From: Clostridia bacterium
Lineage (GTDB): Bacteria > Bacillota > Clostridia > Oscillospirales > CAG-272
Length of the DNA: 63,163 nt
Assembly (NCBI GenBank): GCA_017450945.1
Contig: JAFSSP010000012.1
Coordinates: forward strand, 1-63,163
Reading direction: 5' to 3'
Below, piece by piece: positions 52,687 to 61,372 of the stretch. Within the stretch, counting starts at the first letter, position 1; each line of letters opens with the position of its first letter. A program made the translations under genes and the position numbers. The notes beneath the pieces are model-generated. The model was not told the origin of the DNA, made no database searches, and worked only from the letters and a program-made list of their open reading frames with translations.

Positions 52687-53451
52687 TCAAACTTCCAAAA
52701 CCGGGCATTCGTAAAAGGTGTCGACGACAAGTCCCGGGGCAGCTTCCAAGGCGAGCGATTTCAATTTTTCGCAGATGTGCGCCTCGGTGTAATAGTGCCC
52801 GGCGGCAAGGAGGTTCATGCCGCACTCGGGCGCGTCGACAAGCTGGTGGTATTTGAGTTCTCCGGTCAGATAGGTATCGGCGCCGGCCTCTTTTGCGGCC
52901 TCCACGTCGTCGGCTCCGCCGCCTCCGAGAACGGCGACCGTCTCCACACGCCGATTTCCCGCATAGGCAACCGAGGGTGCATGCAGTTTTTCTTTGACGG
53001 TTTTGGCAAACTCGTCCAGCGTGGTCGGCTTTGGAATCTTCCCAATGCGGCCGATCGTCTCGCCATTCTGCCCGAACGGACGAATATCGGTAAGTCCCAA
53101 AATCCCGGCCAAACGATCGTTGACGCCGTCCTCGAGTGCATCGAGCCGGGTATGGAAACTCATGACCGACACACCGCCCGCGAGCAGGTCAATCACCTTT
53201 TTGGCGACCGGATCGCCGGGTTCCACACAGGACAGTGGATGGAAGATGATCGGATGATGCGAGAGGATGAGATCATACTCCTCGGCAAGCGCTTTCCTTA
53301 CGACTCTCTCGGTCACGTCGAGCGAGACGAGGACTTTCCCCACTTCTTTTTCGGGGTTCGGGCAGACGAGCAGTCCGTCGTTGTCCCATTCGCAGGAGAG
53401 CGAGGATGGGATCTTTTCTTCCAGAAATGCGTACAAATCACGAATGTTCAT
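52687..53451 (-). CDS. Nif3-like dinuclear metal protein
   Basis: A 254-residue Nif3/YqfO family protein, likely hexameric. Metal ligands are visible in LILSHHPIIFHP and SFHTRLDA, with the C-terminal GHYYTEAHICEKL. It lacks the PII-like insert of the long Bacillus form. It is widely found next to trmK, as here, with a 14-base overlap. Function may involve GTP cyclohydrolase-like chemistry or a metal chaperone role. The ATG at 53451 follows GGAGAAG. Confidence 0.92.
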   Translation of the reverse strand: MNIRDLYAFLEEKIPSSLSCEWDNDGLLVCPNPEKEVGKVLVSLDVTERVVRKALAEEYDLILSHHPIIFHPLSCVEPGDPVAKKVIDLLAGGVSVMSFHTRLDALEDGVNDRLAGILGLTDIRPFGQNGETIGRIGKIPKPTTLDEFAKTVKEKLHAPSVAYAGNRRVETVAVLGGGGADDVEAAKEAGADTYLTGELKYHQLVDAPECGMNLLAAGHYYTEAHICEKLKSLALEAAPGLVVDTFYECPVLEV

Positions 53452-54136
53452 TGATCTTCTCCAATTCGGTTTTGAGTTGTTGCAACAGGGTTTTCTCATA
53501 TTTGACATCCTCGCCGACAGACTGTTTTTTGCCGTCAAGAATCTTTTCCAAAATGGCGATATTGCGTTCAATCAAAGGCACAAGATAAGGCGAATTGCCG
53601 GAGAGGTTCTGCCTGCCGACAAGTAACTCCGTTTCGGTGTAAGGGGCGGCTTTCTCTGTTGCGCCATACCTTGCATAGATGGTCTGGTAGATGCGGTCGT
53701 CAAAAGAAAGGCTCTCGCCCATGATTGCAAAGCCGTTCTCCAAGAGATAGGCTCTGAGCAATTCCGGGTGGCTCATCGGTTGCAGGACAAGCCCGATGCT
53801 CCCGTTTTTGACCCACGGAGCTTTCTCTAAAATCGAGACGATCAGTTCCCCGCCCATGCCAAAGATCAAAATATCGTCGGGATGGTAGGACTCGATTTTG
53901 GAAAGTCCGTCGCAAAGGACAAGTTCGATCTTTTCTTCCAGCCCCGCCCCTTTGACATTTTCTTTGGCGCGCGCCAGCGGGCCGGCTCTCAGATCCGAGG
54001 CCACGGCAAAAGAGGAGATGCCGTTTTCTACAAGATAGATCGGCAGATAGGCATGATCGGTTCCCACGTCGGCAACTCTGCCGCCATGTTTCAGATATGG
54101 GAGCGCGCTCGCAAGTCTTGGATTCAGTTTTGACAA
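53438..54136 (-). CDS. trmK: tRNA (adenine(22)-N1)-methyltransferase
   Basis: TrmK methylates A22 of tRNA in Gram-positive bacteria. The 232 residues carry the typical VADVGTDHAYLPIYL, ASDLRAGPLARAKENV and IFGMGGELI segments and a C-terminal coiled region. The start is a TTG at 54136 eight bases after GGGAGG; upstream codons fall inside this site. It heads the long minus-strand run, 74 bases after the DUF1858 gene and its terminator. Confidence 0.92.
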   Translation of the reverse strand: MSKLNPRLASALPYLKHGGRVADVGTDHAYLPIYLVENGISSFAVASDLRAGPLARAKENVKGAGLEEKIELVLCDGLSKIESYHPDDILIFGMGGELIVSILEKAPWVKNGSIGLVLQPMSHPELLRAYLLENGFAIMGESLSFDDRIYQTIYARYGATEKAAPYTETELLVGRQNLSGNSPYLVPLIERNIAILEKILDGKKQSVGEDVKYEKTLLQQLKTELEKINEHS

Positions 54137-54171
54137 AGTCGGCACCTCCCTCAAAAGTTTCTCAAACAGAA

Positions 54172-54205
54172 CAAAACGGGCAGACTTCCCGCCTGCCCGC
54201 CTTTT
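54172..54205 (-). terminator. Terminator after DUF1858 gene
   Basis: CGGGCAG (54177-54183) pairs with CTGCCCG (54193-54199); on the minus strand TTTTGTT follows. It separates the DUF1858 gene from trmK. Confidence 0.7.
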
Positions 54206-54210
54206 TTCTA

Positions 54211-54411
54211 TTACTTGGACGCAAGGAACTTGTTGATCTCCTCAACGAGCGCGTCCGCGTCGGTTCCGTGAACGGCGCAAGCGTCCTCGATCGATTCGCC
54301 TCTGGACGCAGGGCATCCAAGGCAATGCATGCCGATCGCAAAAAAGAACTGCGCGGTATCCGGAGCGGCATCCAGCACGTCACCGATGATCGACTGTTTT
54401 GTTACAACCAT
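54211..54411 (-). CDS. DUF1858 small redox-disulfide protein
   Basis: A 66-residue protein of the DUF1858 group, often called hybrid-cluster-protein-associated redox domain. The core is GMHCLGCPASRGES with a CxxC and a third Cys in IEDACAVHG. It probably binds a ligand or takes part in thiol chemistry in the cytosol. AAAGGAT lies upstream of the ATG. It has a consensus promoter and its own terminator. Confidence 0.92.
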   Translation of the reverse strand: MVVTKQSIIGDVLDAAPDTAQFFFAIGMHCLGCPASRGESIEDACAVHGTDADALVEEINKFLASK

Positions 54412-54452
54412 AATTTGAAAATCCTTTCTTAGAGTATTCTAACTATATAGAT

Positions 54453-54481
54453 ATTATAGACCACTTTTTGTCGTCTGTCAA
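54453..54481 (-). promoter_or_regulatory. Promoter of DUF1858 gene
   Basis: TTGACA (54476-54481), 17 bases, TATAAT (54453-54458). It is also the only strong promoter found ahead of trmK and the long minus-strand run. Confidence 0.88.
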
Positions 54482-54533
54482 TCGTTAGAGGAAAATTCCT
54501 TCCGCTTTTTTATCTAAAGAGCTCTGCTTCTTC

Positions 54534-54562
54534 TTGACAATGCGAAAAGAAACTGTTATAAT
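54534..54562 (+). promoter_or_regulatory. holB promoter
   Basis: TTGACA (54534-54539), 17 bases, TATAAT (54557-54562), 36 bases before the holB ATG. Confidence 0.88.
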
Positions 54563-54598
54563 TAGTTTGGAGTAGCATGACAGAGAGGAGGCGTTCGC

Positions 54599-55630
54599 AT
54601 GAAAACCGCTTTTCCGGAGCTTGTCGGAAACAGCATGCTGAAGGAACGCTTTCGCGATGAAATCCTTGGCGGAACGCTTGCACACGCCTACATTCTGGAA
54701 GGACAGGACGGCAGCGGCAAGCATCTCTTCTCCCGCCTGTTTGCGGCCGCGCTCTCCTGCGAGAACAAAGAAAACGACGATTTTCCCCTGCCCTGCGGCG
54801 TCTGTCCGACCTGCAAAAAGATCCTTTCTGGAAACAGCCCGGATCTCATCTATATCGGGCGGAAAGACAAGGCCACCATCGGCGTGGACCCGATCCGCGA
54901 GCTCAGGCTTGACACCGCCGTGGCGCCCAATGATCTCGACGTGAAACTCTACGTCATTGAAGAAGCGCAACTCATGACCATTCAGGCGCAGAACGCACTG
55001 TTGCTTACCCTGGAAGAACCGCCCGAATACGTGCGTTTTCTCTTGCTTTGCGAAAGTGCCTCTCCGCTTCTGGAGACGATCAAAAGCCGCGCGCCGCTCC
55101 TCCGCATGGAACCGCTTTCGGGCGGGCTGATCTCCGAGGAGCTCAAAAAGCGTTCCCCCGAGGCCGCCTCGCTTGCAAAAAACGATCCCGCCGCCTTCTC
55201 GGAACTTGTTGCGGCGTCGGACGGAAGCCTTGGCCGCGCGCTTTCCTATCTGGACGCCGGAACGCAAAAGGCTTTGATTGCAAAAAGAACGCTCGCAAAA
55301 GATTTCATTCGCCTTGCGGGAAGCGAAAAGCGTGCCGCCGAAACGGTGGATCTGCTTTCCAGATTTCCGCAAAAGCGCGAAGAGCTTACCGAAACCTGTA
55401 GCATGATTCTCACAGCACTCCGAGACCTTGCCGCAATCAAGCGGGTTGACGAGCCGACGCTTTACTTCTTTTCGGAGCTCTCTCTTGCCGAGGAACTGGC
55501 ATATCCCCTCTCGCTGCCCAAAATACTCGGGCTTGAGCAATCGGTCGCCGCGCTCTCGGAATCCATCAATCGAAATGCAAATATTCGCCTTGCGCTGACG
55601 GCTTTTGCCTCGGACGCAGGACTCCTGTAA
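54599..55630 (+). CDS. holB: DNA polymerase III delta' subunit
   Basis: A 343-residue clamp-loader subunit. It has Walker A GQDGSGKH, a zinc site beginning CGVCPTC, VIEEAQLMTIQAQNALLLTLEEPPEY (the conserved helix around TLEEPP) and RAPLLRM. The sensor and lid regions are present, while the C terminus is helical. It precedes ricT, the conserved order in Bacillota (holB-ricT-yabA-trmN6), though yabA is absent here. GAGAGGAGG precedes the ATG. Confidence 0.92.
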   Translation: MKTAFPELVGNSMLKERFRDEILGGTLAHAYILEGQDGSGKHLFSRLFAAALSCENKENDDFPLPCGVCPTCKKILSGNSPDLIYIGRKDKATIGVDPIRELRLDTAVAPNDLDVKLYVIEEAQLMTIQAQNALLLTLEEPPEYVRFLLLCESASPLLETIKSRAPLLRMEPLSGGLISEELKKRSPEAASLAKNDPAAFSELVAASDGSLGRALSYLDAGTQKALIAKRTLAKDFIRLAGSEKRAAETVDLLSRFPQKREELTETCSMILTALRDLAAIKRVDEPTLYFFSELSLAEELAYPLSLPKILGLEQSVAALSESINRNANIRLALTAFASDAGLL

Positions 55631-55651
55631 AACAGGAGAAAGGACCTTTTT

Positions 55652-56968
55652 ATGGAAGAAAACAAAAACCAGGCACCCGTTGCCGGGAAAGACGGCTCTC
55701 AGAACGCAAAACGCCGTCACAGACCCCGTCATCATCACGGAAAAGGCGGCGATAAAAATCAGAATCCCGTCGTTTCCGGCGCGCCGAAAGAACGCGCGAC
55801 GGAAGGTCAAAAACAAAATAATGGACGCCCGTCCGGATCTGGTGGCAGGCATAACCGTCGCCACGGACGCGGGCGTGAAGAAAGTCGGCTTTATAGCCCT
55901 TACGAGCTTTCCAAAAGCGAGCAGGAGTTGAAGGATCTGCGCGCGCAGATCGTGGTACAGCCCGCAAAAGAAAACGAGGCGACCATTCCCCTTGTCGAGG
56001 AACCTGCTCCGGTTTTGTCTCTTGATACCGAGCCCGACACGACCCTTCTCGACGAATTTGAACGCCGCGAAGCCGAAAAAGAAACGGTAGAGGAAACGGT
56101 GGAGGTCATTGGCGTCCGCTTCCGTTCGGTCGGAAAGGTCTATTACTTTGATCCGGGCGACAAAAAGATCCCGGCCGGTCAGTTTGCCATTGTGGAAACC
56201 GCGAGAGGCCCGGAATTTGGCGAAGTGGTGCTTGGCAACGCAAAGGTTGCAAAGAGCCGGATCGTCTCGCCGTTGCGTCCGCTCTTGCGGGTTGCAACCA
56301 AAGAGGATATCGCGCACAACGAGGAAAATGCGAAAAAAGAGGCCGAGGCGCTGGAGATCTGCCGCGCGAAAATCGCCAAGCATGAGCTTGAAATGAAGCT
56401 CATCGACGTGCAGTACGCCTTTGACAACTCCAAGCTGCTCTTTTACTTCTCTTCCGAAGGGCGCGTGGATTTCAGAGAACTGGTCAAGGATCTCGCCTCC
56501 ACCTTCCACACAAGGATCGAACTGCGGCAGATCGGGATCCGTGACGAAGCAAAGCTCCTCGGAGGCATCGGCGCCTGCGGACGTCTGCTTTGCTGTTCCA
56601 CCTTTTTGCCTGACTTTGCGCAGGTCTCCATCAAAATGGCAAAAGAGCAGAATCTCTCGCTCAATTCCACCAAAATTTCCGGCGTTTGCGGAAGACTCAT
56701 GTGCTGTCTGCGCTATGAATCGGATACCTATGCCGAGGAGATCCGCAAAACGCCTCCGGTAGACGCCACGGTCGAAACACCGGACGGTGTCGGTCGCGTC
56801 GTCTCTTCCGCTCCGCTTTCCGGCAAGCTCAAAGTGCTTCTGTCCGGCTCGGAAGACGCGCCGCCCAAGGACTATCACAGGGATCAGGTGACCGTTCTGT
56901 CCACCGACAAACGGAAAGGCCGTGAACAAAAGCCCGCGGAAGAAAAGGAAAACGCGCAGGGCGAATAA
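55652..56968 (+). CDS. ricT: RicT (YaaT/PSP1 domain) with long basic N-terminal extension
   Basis: A 438-residue protein whose core (about residues 150-400) is the PSP1/RicT domain: RSVGKVYYFDPGD, FGEVVLGN, then GGIGACGRLLCCSTF and GVCGRLMCCL, the cysteines that help bind Fe-S in the RicAFT complex controlling RNase Y. The first 150 residues are an unusual extension: a His/Arg/Gly/Asn-rich, RNA-binding-like part (RRHRPRHHHGKGG), then an acidic linker. Standard RicT is about 275 residues. Confidence 0.92.
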   Translation: MEENKNQAPVAGKDGSQNAKRRHRPRHHHGKGGDKNQNPVVSGAPKERATEGQKQNNGRPSGSGGRHNRRHGRGREESRLYSPYELSKSEQELKDLRAQIVVQPAKENEATIPLVEEPAPVLSLDTEPDTTLLDEFERREAEKETVEETVEVIGVRFRSVGKVYYFDPGDKKIPAGQFAIVETARGPEFGEVVLGNAKVAKSRIVSPLRPLLRVATKEDIAHNEENAKKEAEALEICRAKIAKHELEMKLIDVQYAFDNSKLLFYFSSEGRVDFRELVKDLASTFHTRIELRQIGIRDEAKLLGGIGACGRLLCCSTFLPDFAQVSIKMAKEQNLSLNSTKISGVCGRLMCCLRYESDTYAEEIRKTPPVDATVETPDGVGRVVSSAPLSGKLKVLLSGSEDAPPKDYHRDQVTVLSTDKRKGREQKPAEEKENAQGE

Positions 56969-57006
56969 GTTTTTTCTCCCCTTTTGTAAAAAATTTTCAA
57001 AAACCG

Positions 57007-57034
57007 TTGCAAATTGAAAAAAATGTGTTACAAT
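57007..57034 (+). promoter_or_regulatory. Ferredoxin promoter
   Basis: TTGCAA (57007-57012), 16 bases, TACAAT (57029-57034), 31 bases before the ferredoxin ATG. Confidence 0.7.
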
Positions 57035-57065
57035 AGAATCACCCAATATTATGGAGGTATGAAAA

Positions 57066-57236
57066 ATGGCTTACAAAATTTCTGACGATTGCGTAGCTTG
57101 CGGCGCTTGCGCTGACGGTTGCCCCGTGGAAGCAATTTCCGAAGGCGACGGCAAGTATGTGATTGATCCCGAAAAGTGCATTGATTGCGGCGCTTGTGCT
57201 GACACTTGCCCCGTCGGTGCTCCCAAGCAGGACTGA
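57066..57236 (+). CDS. 2[4Fe-4S] ferredoxin
   Basis: A 56-residue clostridial-type ferredoxin. It has two CxxCxxCxxxCP clusters, CVACGACADGCP (residues 9-20) and CIDCGACADTCP (38-49), which bind two 4Fe-4S centres for low-potential electron transfer in an anaerobe. GGAGG is eight bases before the ATG. It has its own promoter and a probable terminator, so it is likely highly expressed and monocistronic. Confidence 0.97.
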   Translation: MAYKISDDCVACGACADGCPVEAISEGDGKYVIDPEKCIDCGACADTCPVGAPKQD

Positions 57237-57265
57237 TTACATCTTTTCACGAACAGCTTGACCGC

Positions 57266-57310
57266 AAAAGGGCGGAGCGAGTGGGGTTTTCCGCCGGCTC
57301 CGCCCCTTTC
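57266..57310 (+). terminator. Probable terminator after ferredoxin gene
   Basis: GGGCGGAGC (57270-57278) pairs with GCTCCGCCC (57297-57305), loop of 18 bases with a possible inner pairing, then a short CTTT. The T-run is weak. Confidence 0.55.
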
Positions 57311-57335
57311 ATATTTCTCTTTTGAAAGGAACGCC

Positions 57336-58121
57336 ATGGAAGCGCCGAACATTCCGGTAAAAGAAGACGAACGGCTTGACCGCGTCAATGAAAGCATCCT
57401 GCTCTTGCAGAAAAAAGACGGATTGACCTTTGGAACCGACGCATTTCTTCTTGCCTCCTACGTCCGACCGGAGCCTGCTTCCTGCGGGGTCGATCTCGGA
57501 AGCGGGACCGGAATCCTTCCGCTTTTGCTTCTGGCACGCAAAAAAGCCGCCTTTTTGACAGCGGTGGAGGTACAGCCCTCTTTTGCGGAATTGATCGAAA
57601 AGAACGCAACGATCAACGGCCGCCAAGAATCCATCCGGGTTCTGCCTGCCGATTTGCGGGAACTTTCGGCAAAGGATCTCGGAAAAGAAGTTGATTTTGT
57701 AATTTCCAACCCGCCCTATCTCAAGGCAAACGTCGGCAAAATGAACCGCTCGGACGAAAAAGGGATCGCCCGGCACGAGCTTTCCGGCGATATCTTTGAT
57801 TTTTGCGCGGCCGCCGACCGGCTTCTCAAGTACGGCGGCAGGTTTTACACGGTCTACCACCCCGAGCGACTTGCGGATCTTATGGCCGCGCTGAGAGAAA
57901 ACCATCTGGAACCAAAACGCATGACGCTTGTTTATCCGGATGAAATAAGCAAGCCTTGTCTGGTACTGACCGAAGCGCAAAAGGGCGCAAAATCATCGCT
58001 TTTTATCACAAGACCGCTCTTTCTTTACACACTTGAGTCCCGTGCGGGCAAAGCGAGAAAGTTAACGAAGGACGCCGAGGCAATTTACGACACCGCCTCT
58101 TTTGCCTCTTTTGAAAAATAA
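57336..58121 (+). CDS. TrmN6-like tRNA (adenine(37)-N6)-methyltransferase family protein
   Basis: A 261-residue class I methyltransferase. VDLGSGTGILPLLLLA is motif I, and DFVISNPPYLKAN gives the NPPY motif of N6-adenine methyltransferases. This is the YabB/TrmN6 family that sits near holB-ricT in many Bacillota, so the neighbourhood supports tRNA modification. GAAAGGAACGCC precedes the ATG at 57336. Confidence 0.9.
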   Translation: MEAPNIPVKEDERLDRVNESILLLQKKDGLTFGTDAFLLASYVRPEPASCGVDLGSGTGILPLLLLARKKAAFLTAVEVQPSFAELIEKNATINGRQESIRVLPADLRELSAKDLGKEVDFVISNPPYLKANVGKMNRSDEKGIARHELSGDIFDFCAAADRLLKYGGRFYTVYHPERLADLMAALRENHLEPKRMTLVYPDEISKPCLVLTEAQKGAKSSLFITRPLFLYTLESRAGKARKLTKDAEAIYDTASFASFEK

Positions 58122-58142
58122 TTGAAAACAGGAGGATCCACC

Positions 58143-58301
58143 ATGAAAAAATCGGATGTCAAATGGGTCGTCATCGGAACGGTTGCGGCAGGTCTTGTCG
58201 CCTTTTCCGCCGGCATGGCCTATGCGCTCAACAAGCTCAAAAAAATCAACGCCGAAGATCTTTCTCCCGAAGACGGCGAGGATGCCGAATCCGAAGCTTA
58301 A
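58143..58301 (+). CDS. Small single-pass membrane protein
   Basis: A 52-residue protein. It has one hydrophobic helix (residues 8-28, VVIGTVAAGLVAFSAGMAYAL), then KLKK and an acidic tail (EDLSPEDGEDAESE). The ribosome site GGAGG is well placed. It fits an N-out/C-in or signal-anchor protein; the role is unknown. It is 21 bases after trmN6. Confidence 0.75.
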   Translation: MKKSDVKWVVIGTVAAGLVAFSAGMAYALNKLKKINAEDLSPEDGEDAESEA

Positions 58302-58318
58302 AATTTGACAGAAAGTAA

Positions 58319-58348
58319 AAAGAGAGAACCCTCGGAGGTTCTCTCTTC
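58319..58348 (+). terminator. Hairpin before TtcA-like gene (terminator or translation control)
   Basis: AGAGAGAACC (58321-58330) pairs with GGTTCTCTCT (58337-58346). The following bases are TCTCC, not a real T-run. A GGAGG (58334-58338) lies in the loop and 3' arm, 20 bases before the next ATG. Confidence 0.5.
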
Positions 58349-58358
58349 TCCTATCGCT

Positions 58359-59141
58359 ATGGAACACATCAAACGAATTCTCAGTTTTACCCGCCGCGCT
58401 CTGGACGACTACGGAATGATCTCGCCCGGCGACAAAATCGCCGTGGGCGTTTCAGCCGGCAAGGATTCCCTGACCCTGCTCTGCGCGCTCGCCGAATTGC
58501 GCCGCTTTTATCCGGTGCCTTTTGAAGTATGCGCCATTACCATTGACATGGGCTTTGAAGGCACGGATTTTTCAAAAATTGCCGCCTTTTGCAAAGATCT
58601 TGACGTTCCTTTTCATCTTGTAAAGACCGAGATTTCCAAAATTGTCTTTGATATCCGCAAGGAAAAGAACCCCTGTTCGCTCTGCGCAAAGCTCCGTCGA
58701 GGCGCTCTGCATTCGGCGGCAAAAGAGCTGGGTTGCAATACCGTCGCCCTCGGTCACCACTTTGACGACGCAGTGGAAACCTTTGTGATGAACCTCTTTT
58801 TTGAAGGCAGAGTCGGTTGCTTTTCGCCGGTCACTTATCTATCGAGAAAAGAGATCAAGCTTATCCGACCGCTCCTGTATCTGCCCGAAAAGGACGTGCG
58901 CTATTTTGCCGCAAAGGTCGATCTGCCGGTGATCAAATCCCCCTGCCCCGCCGACGGAAATACCGAGCGCGAGGAAATCAAAAAACTGCTTGCAACGCTC
59001 GACCGCAAATACGACGGTCTGCGCTATCGTCTCTTCGGCGCGCTCCAGCGCGGAGAGGTGGACGGATTCAAAGTCGCGCCCTCAATGAAGGGAAAGAAGG
59101 ACTATCGGGAAGACGAGGAGGAACCGGATGAAAACGCATGA
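58359..59141 (+). CDS. TtcA-family ATP-dependent tRNA thiolation protein
   Basis: A 260-residue PP-loop ATPase. The motif is [12 protein letters not shown] (SAGKDS in place of SGGKDS), then [11 protein letters not shown], the CxxC that binds Fe-S in Ttc[11 protein letters not shown] and [14 protein letters not shown]. The family adds sulfur to tRNA C32, though clade members vary. No good ribosome site lies at normal spacing from the ATG at 58359; GGAGG is 20 bases away in a hairpin. It overlaps the YgiQ gene by 14 bases. Confidence 0.87.
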   Translation: MEHIKRILSFTRRALDDYGMISPGDKIAVGVSAGKDSLTLLCALAELRRFYPVPFEVCAITIDMGFEGTDFSKIAAFCKDLDVPFHLVKTEISKIVFDIRKEKNPCSLCAKLRRGALHSAAKELGCNTVALGHHFDDAVETFVMNLFFEGRVGCFSPVTYLSRKEIKLIRPLLYLPEKDVRYFAAKVDLPVIKSPCPADGNTEREEIKKLLATLDRKYDGLRYRLFGALQRGEVDGFKVAPSMKGKKDYREDEEEPDENA

Positions 59142-61050
59142 ATCCGGCTTTTTGCCGATCAATCGCACCGAAATGGAAGCGCGCGGCTGGGATCGCCCCG
59201 ATTTTGTTTACGTCTCGGGCGACGCTTACGTCGATCACCCCTCCTTTGGCGTGGCAATCATCTCGCGCGTACTGGAGGACGCAGGTTTTCGCGTAGCCAT
59301 CCTCCCCCAGCCAGACTATAAGAGCGCCGATGCCTTCCGGGAATTCGGAAAACCGCGGCTCGGCTTTCTTGTCGCCTCTGGCAACATTGACAGCATGGTG
59401 GCGCATTATACCGTTGCAAAGAAGAAACGCAACTTTGATTACTATACCCCCGGCGGCAAGATCGGAAAACGCCCGGATCGCGCCGTCATCGTCTATTGCA
59501 ACCGCATCCGCGAAGCGTATGGCGACGTGCCGATCATTCTCGGCGGCCTGGAAGCCTCGCTCCGCCGGTTTGCTCATTACGACTACTGGGACGACAAGGT
59601 TCGCCGTTCGATCTTAGTTGACAGCCGCGCCGATATTCTGACCTACGGCATGGGTGAAAAGATTCTTGTTCGTCTTGCAAACTTGCTTGACAAGGGGATC
59701 CCGATCAAAAAGATCCGCGACGTCAGAGGAACCGTCTATCTTGCAAAGCCGGAGGACCCGGTCTTTTTCCCGGTAGCCGCCACCTTTGACTATGACATTC
59801 TCAAAACCGATAAAGAGGCCTACGCAAAGGCTTTCGGCATTCAGTACCGCAACCAGGACGCCATCAACGGACAGGCCATTTGCGAGAGATACGACAACAA
59901 ACTGCTCGTCCAGAATCCACCGATGCCGCCGCTCGAACAGGCCGAACTCGACCGGGTCTATGCGCTTCCCTATGAGCGGACCTATCATCCTTCCTACGAA
60001 GCCGAGGGCGGCGTTCCCGGCATCTCCGAGGTCAAGTTCTCGATCACGCACAACCGCGGATGCTTTGGCGGCTGTAACTTTTGCGCCCTCGCCTTTCATC
60101 AAGGGAGAACAGTCCGCTCGCGCAGTATCAAAAGCGTGGTCGAAGAGGCCAAAAAGATCACGCTTCTGCCGGATTTCAAGGGCTACATTCACGACGTCGG
60201 AGGCCCTACCGCAAACTTCCGCGCCCCGGCCTGCGAAAAACAACTGACCGACGGCGTTTGTTCGACCCGCAAGTGCCTTGCGCCCACGCCCTGCAAAAAC
60301 CTTGTGGCCGACCATTCGGAGTATGTAAAGCTCCTTAGCGAAGTCGAAGCCGTTCCGGGCGTCAAAAAGGTCTTTATCCGGAGCGGCATCCGGTTTGATT
60401 ACCTGCTTGCCGACCCGAACGACGCCTTTTTCCGCAAGCTGGTAAAGGATCACGTCAGCGGACAGCTCAAGGTCGCGCCCGAGCACTGCTCGGAAAACGT
60501 GCTTGCCTGCATGGGAAAGCCCTCGTTCGACGTTTACGAAAAATTCCGCAAGCGTTATTTTGAACTCTCAAAAGAGATTGGCAAGGAACAGTATCTCGTT
60601 CCCTACCTCATGTCAAGCCACCCTGGCTCGACACTCAAAGACGCCGTGGAGCTTGCCCTCTATCTCAAAAAGAATCACTATGCACCGGAACAGGTGCAGG
60701 ACTTCTACCCCACTCCCGGCACCGCCTCGACCGTCATGTACTATACCGGCATCAACCCGCTTTCCGGAAAACCGATCTACGTCGCCACCGACTACCACGA
60801 AAAGCAGCTCCAGCGCGCCCTGCTCCAGTATTCGGTTCCAAAAAATGCCCCGCTTGTCCGCGAGGCACTTATCAAGGCAGGCCGCGCCGATCTCATCGGC
60901 AACGGCCTGGAGTGTCTGGTACGTCCCGAAGTGAAGCAAAAAAAGCCAAGTCCCGCAGCGCCGCAAGAAAGCACTTCAAAGAACGCTCAAAAGCGGAAAG
61001 CGCCCTCTCACCATGCAAAGCAAAAAAACGCGCCAAAGCGAAAAAAATAG
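59128..61050 (+). CDS. YgiQ-family radical SAM protein
   Basis: A 640-residue radical SAM protein of the UPF0313 group. It begins with [33 protein letters not shown]; the cluster motif is [13 protein letters not shown] (CxxxCxxC) near residue 310, with [11 protein letters not shown] and [18 protein letters not shown] later. The last 40 residues are a Lys/Ala/Gln-rich basic tail. The reaction is unknown. Translation is coupled to the TtcA-like gene. Confidence 0.93.
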   Translation: MKTHESGFLPINRTEMEARGWDRPDFVYVSGDAYVDHPSFGVAIISRVLEDAGFRVAILPQPDYKSADAFREFGKPRLGFLVASGNIDSMVAHYTVAKKKRNFDYYTPGGKIGKRPDRAVIVYCNRIREAYGDVPIILGGLEASLRRFAHYDYWDDKVRRSILVDSRADILTYGMGEKILVRLANLLDKGIPIKKIRDVRGTVYLAKPEDPVFFPVAATFDYDILKTDKEAYAKAFGIQYRNQDAINGQAICERYDNKLLVQNPPMPPLEQAELDRVYALPYERTYHPSYEAEGGVPGISEVKFSITHNRGCFGGCNFCALAFHQGRTVRSRSIKSVVEEAKKITLLPDFKGYIHDVGGPTANFRAPACEKQLTDGVCSTRKCLAPTPCKNLVADHSEYVKLLSEVEAVPGVKKVFIRSGIRFDYLLADPNDAFFRKLVKDHVSGQLKVAPEHCSENVLACMGKPSFDVYEKFRKRYFELSKEIGKEQYLVPYLMSSHPGSTLKDAVELALYLKKNHYAPEQVQDFYPTPGTASTVMYYTGINPLSGKPIYVATDYHEKQLQRALLQYSVPKNAPLVREALIKAGRADLIGNGLECLVRPEVKQKKPSPAAPQESTSKNAQKRKAPSHHAKQKNAPKRKK

Positions 61051-61090
61051 CGTTTGCCACGCGTTTTCGCGCAAAACCATCACGAACACA

Positions 61091-61121
61091 CAAAAAAGCA
61101 CCTCGATTGGGGTGCTTTTTC
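61091..61121 (+). terminator. Terminator after YgiQ
   Basis: AAAAAAGCACCTC and GGGGTGCTTTTT flank GATT with one mismatch; a T-run of five ends it. The stem sequence resembles the tRNA terminator at 61261-61296. Confidence 0.8.
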
Positions 61122-61248
61122 ATATCATACGGGATGTTCGCCTCCAGCGAATATCTTTGCTCCTCGCAGGCGTCTCTCAAGCGGACACCGTGCTTACGTC
61201 GCAAGATGCGAACCCGTAGTTTGCTTCGCAAACCGGCATCTCCCTTGG

Positions 61249-61308
61249 GTATCTCACCCCATACGAAAAGCACCCCGCTTGGGGTGCTTTTCGTATGGGG
61301 TGAGATAC
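61249..61308. repeat. Perfect 28-bp inverted repeat including tRNA-His 3' end
   Basis: Bases 61249-61276 are the exact reverse complement of 61281-61308, with GCTT between. The right arm contains the last 13 bases of the tRNA-His gene (CCA and acceptor strand). The inner 16 bp also form the operon terminator. Confidence 0.9.
61261..61296 (-). terminator. tRNA operon terminator
   Basis: On the minus strand GCACCCC, AAGC, GGGGTGC is followed by TTTTCGTAT directly after tRNA-His. The stem extends outward perfectly. Confidence 0.75.
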
Positions 61309-61372
61309 GGGATTCGAACCCGTGACCTTCAGGGCCACAACCTGACGCGCTAACCAACTGTGCTAATCCCAC
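61296..61372 (-). tRNA. tRNA-His (GTG)
   Basis: A 77-base cloverleaf on the minus strand with anticodon GTG (61336-61338), T-loop GGTTCGAATCC, D-loop AGTTGG, and encoded CCA. An extra G at 61373 pairs with the discriminator C, the His-specific G-1. Third gene in the operon. Confidence 0.95.

Noticed and set aside
54485-57046. An 853-codon open frame on the minus strand
   Set aside because: It lies antisense to holB and ricT, which have clear domains, promoters and ribosome sites. The translated antisense product has no recognisable motif.
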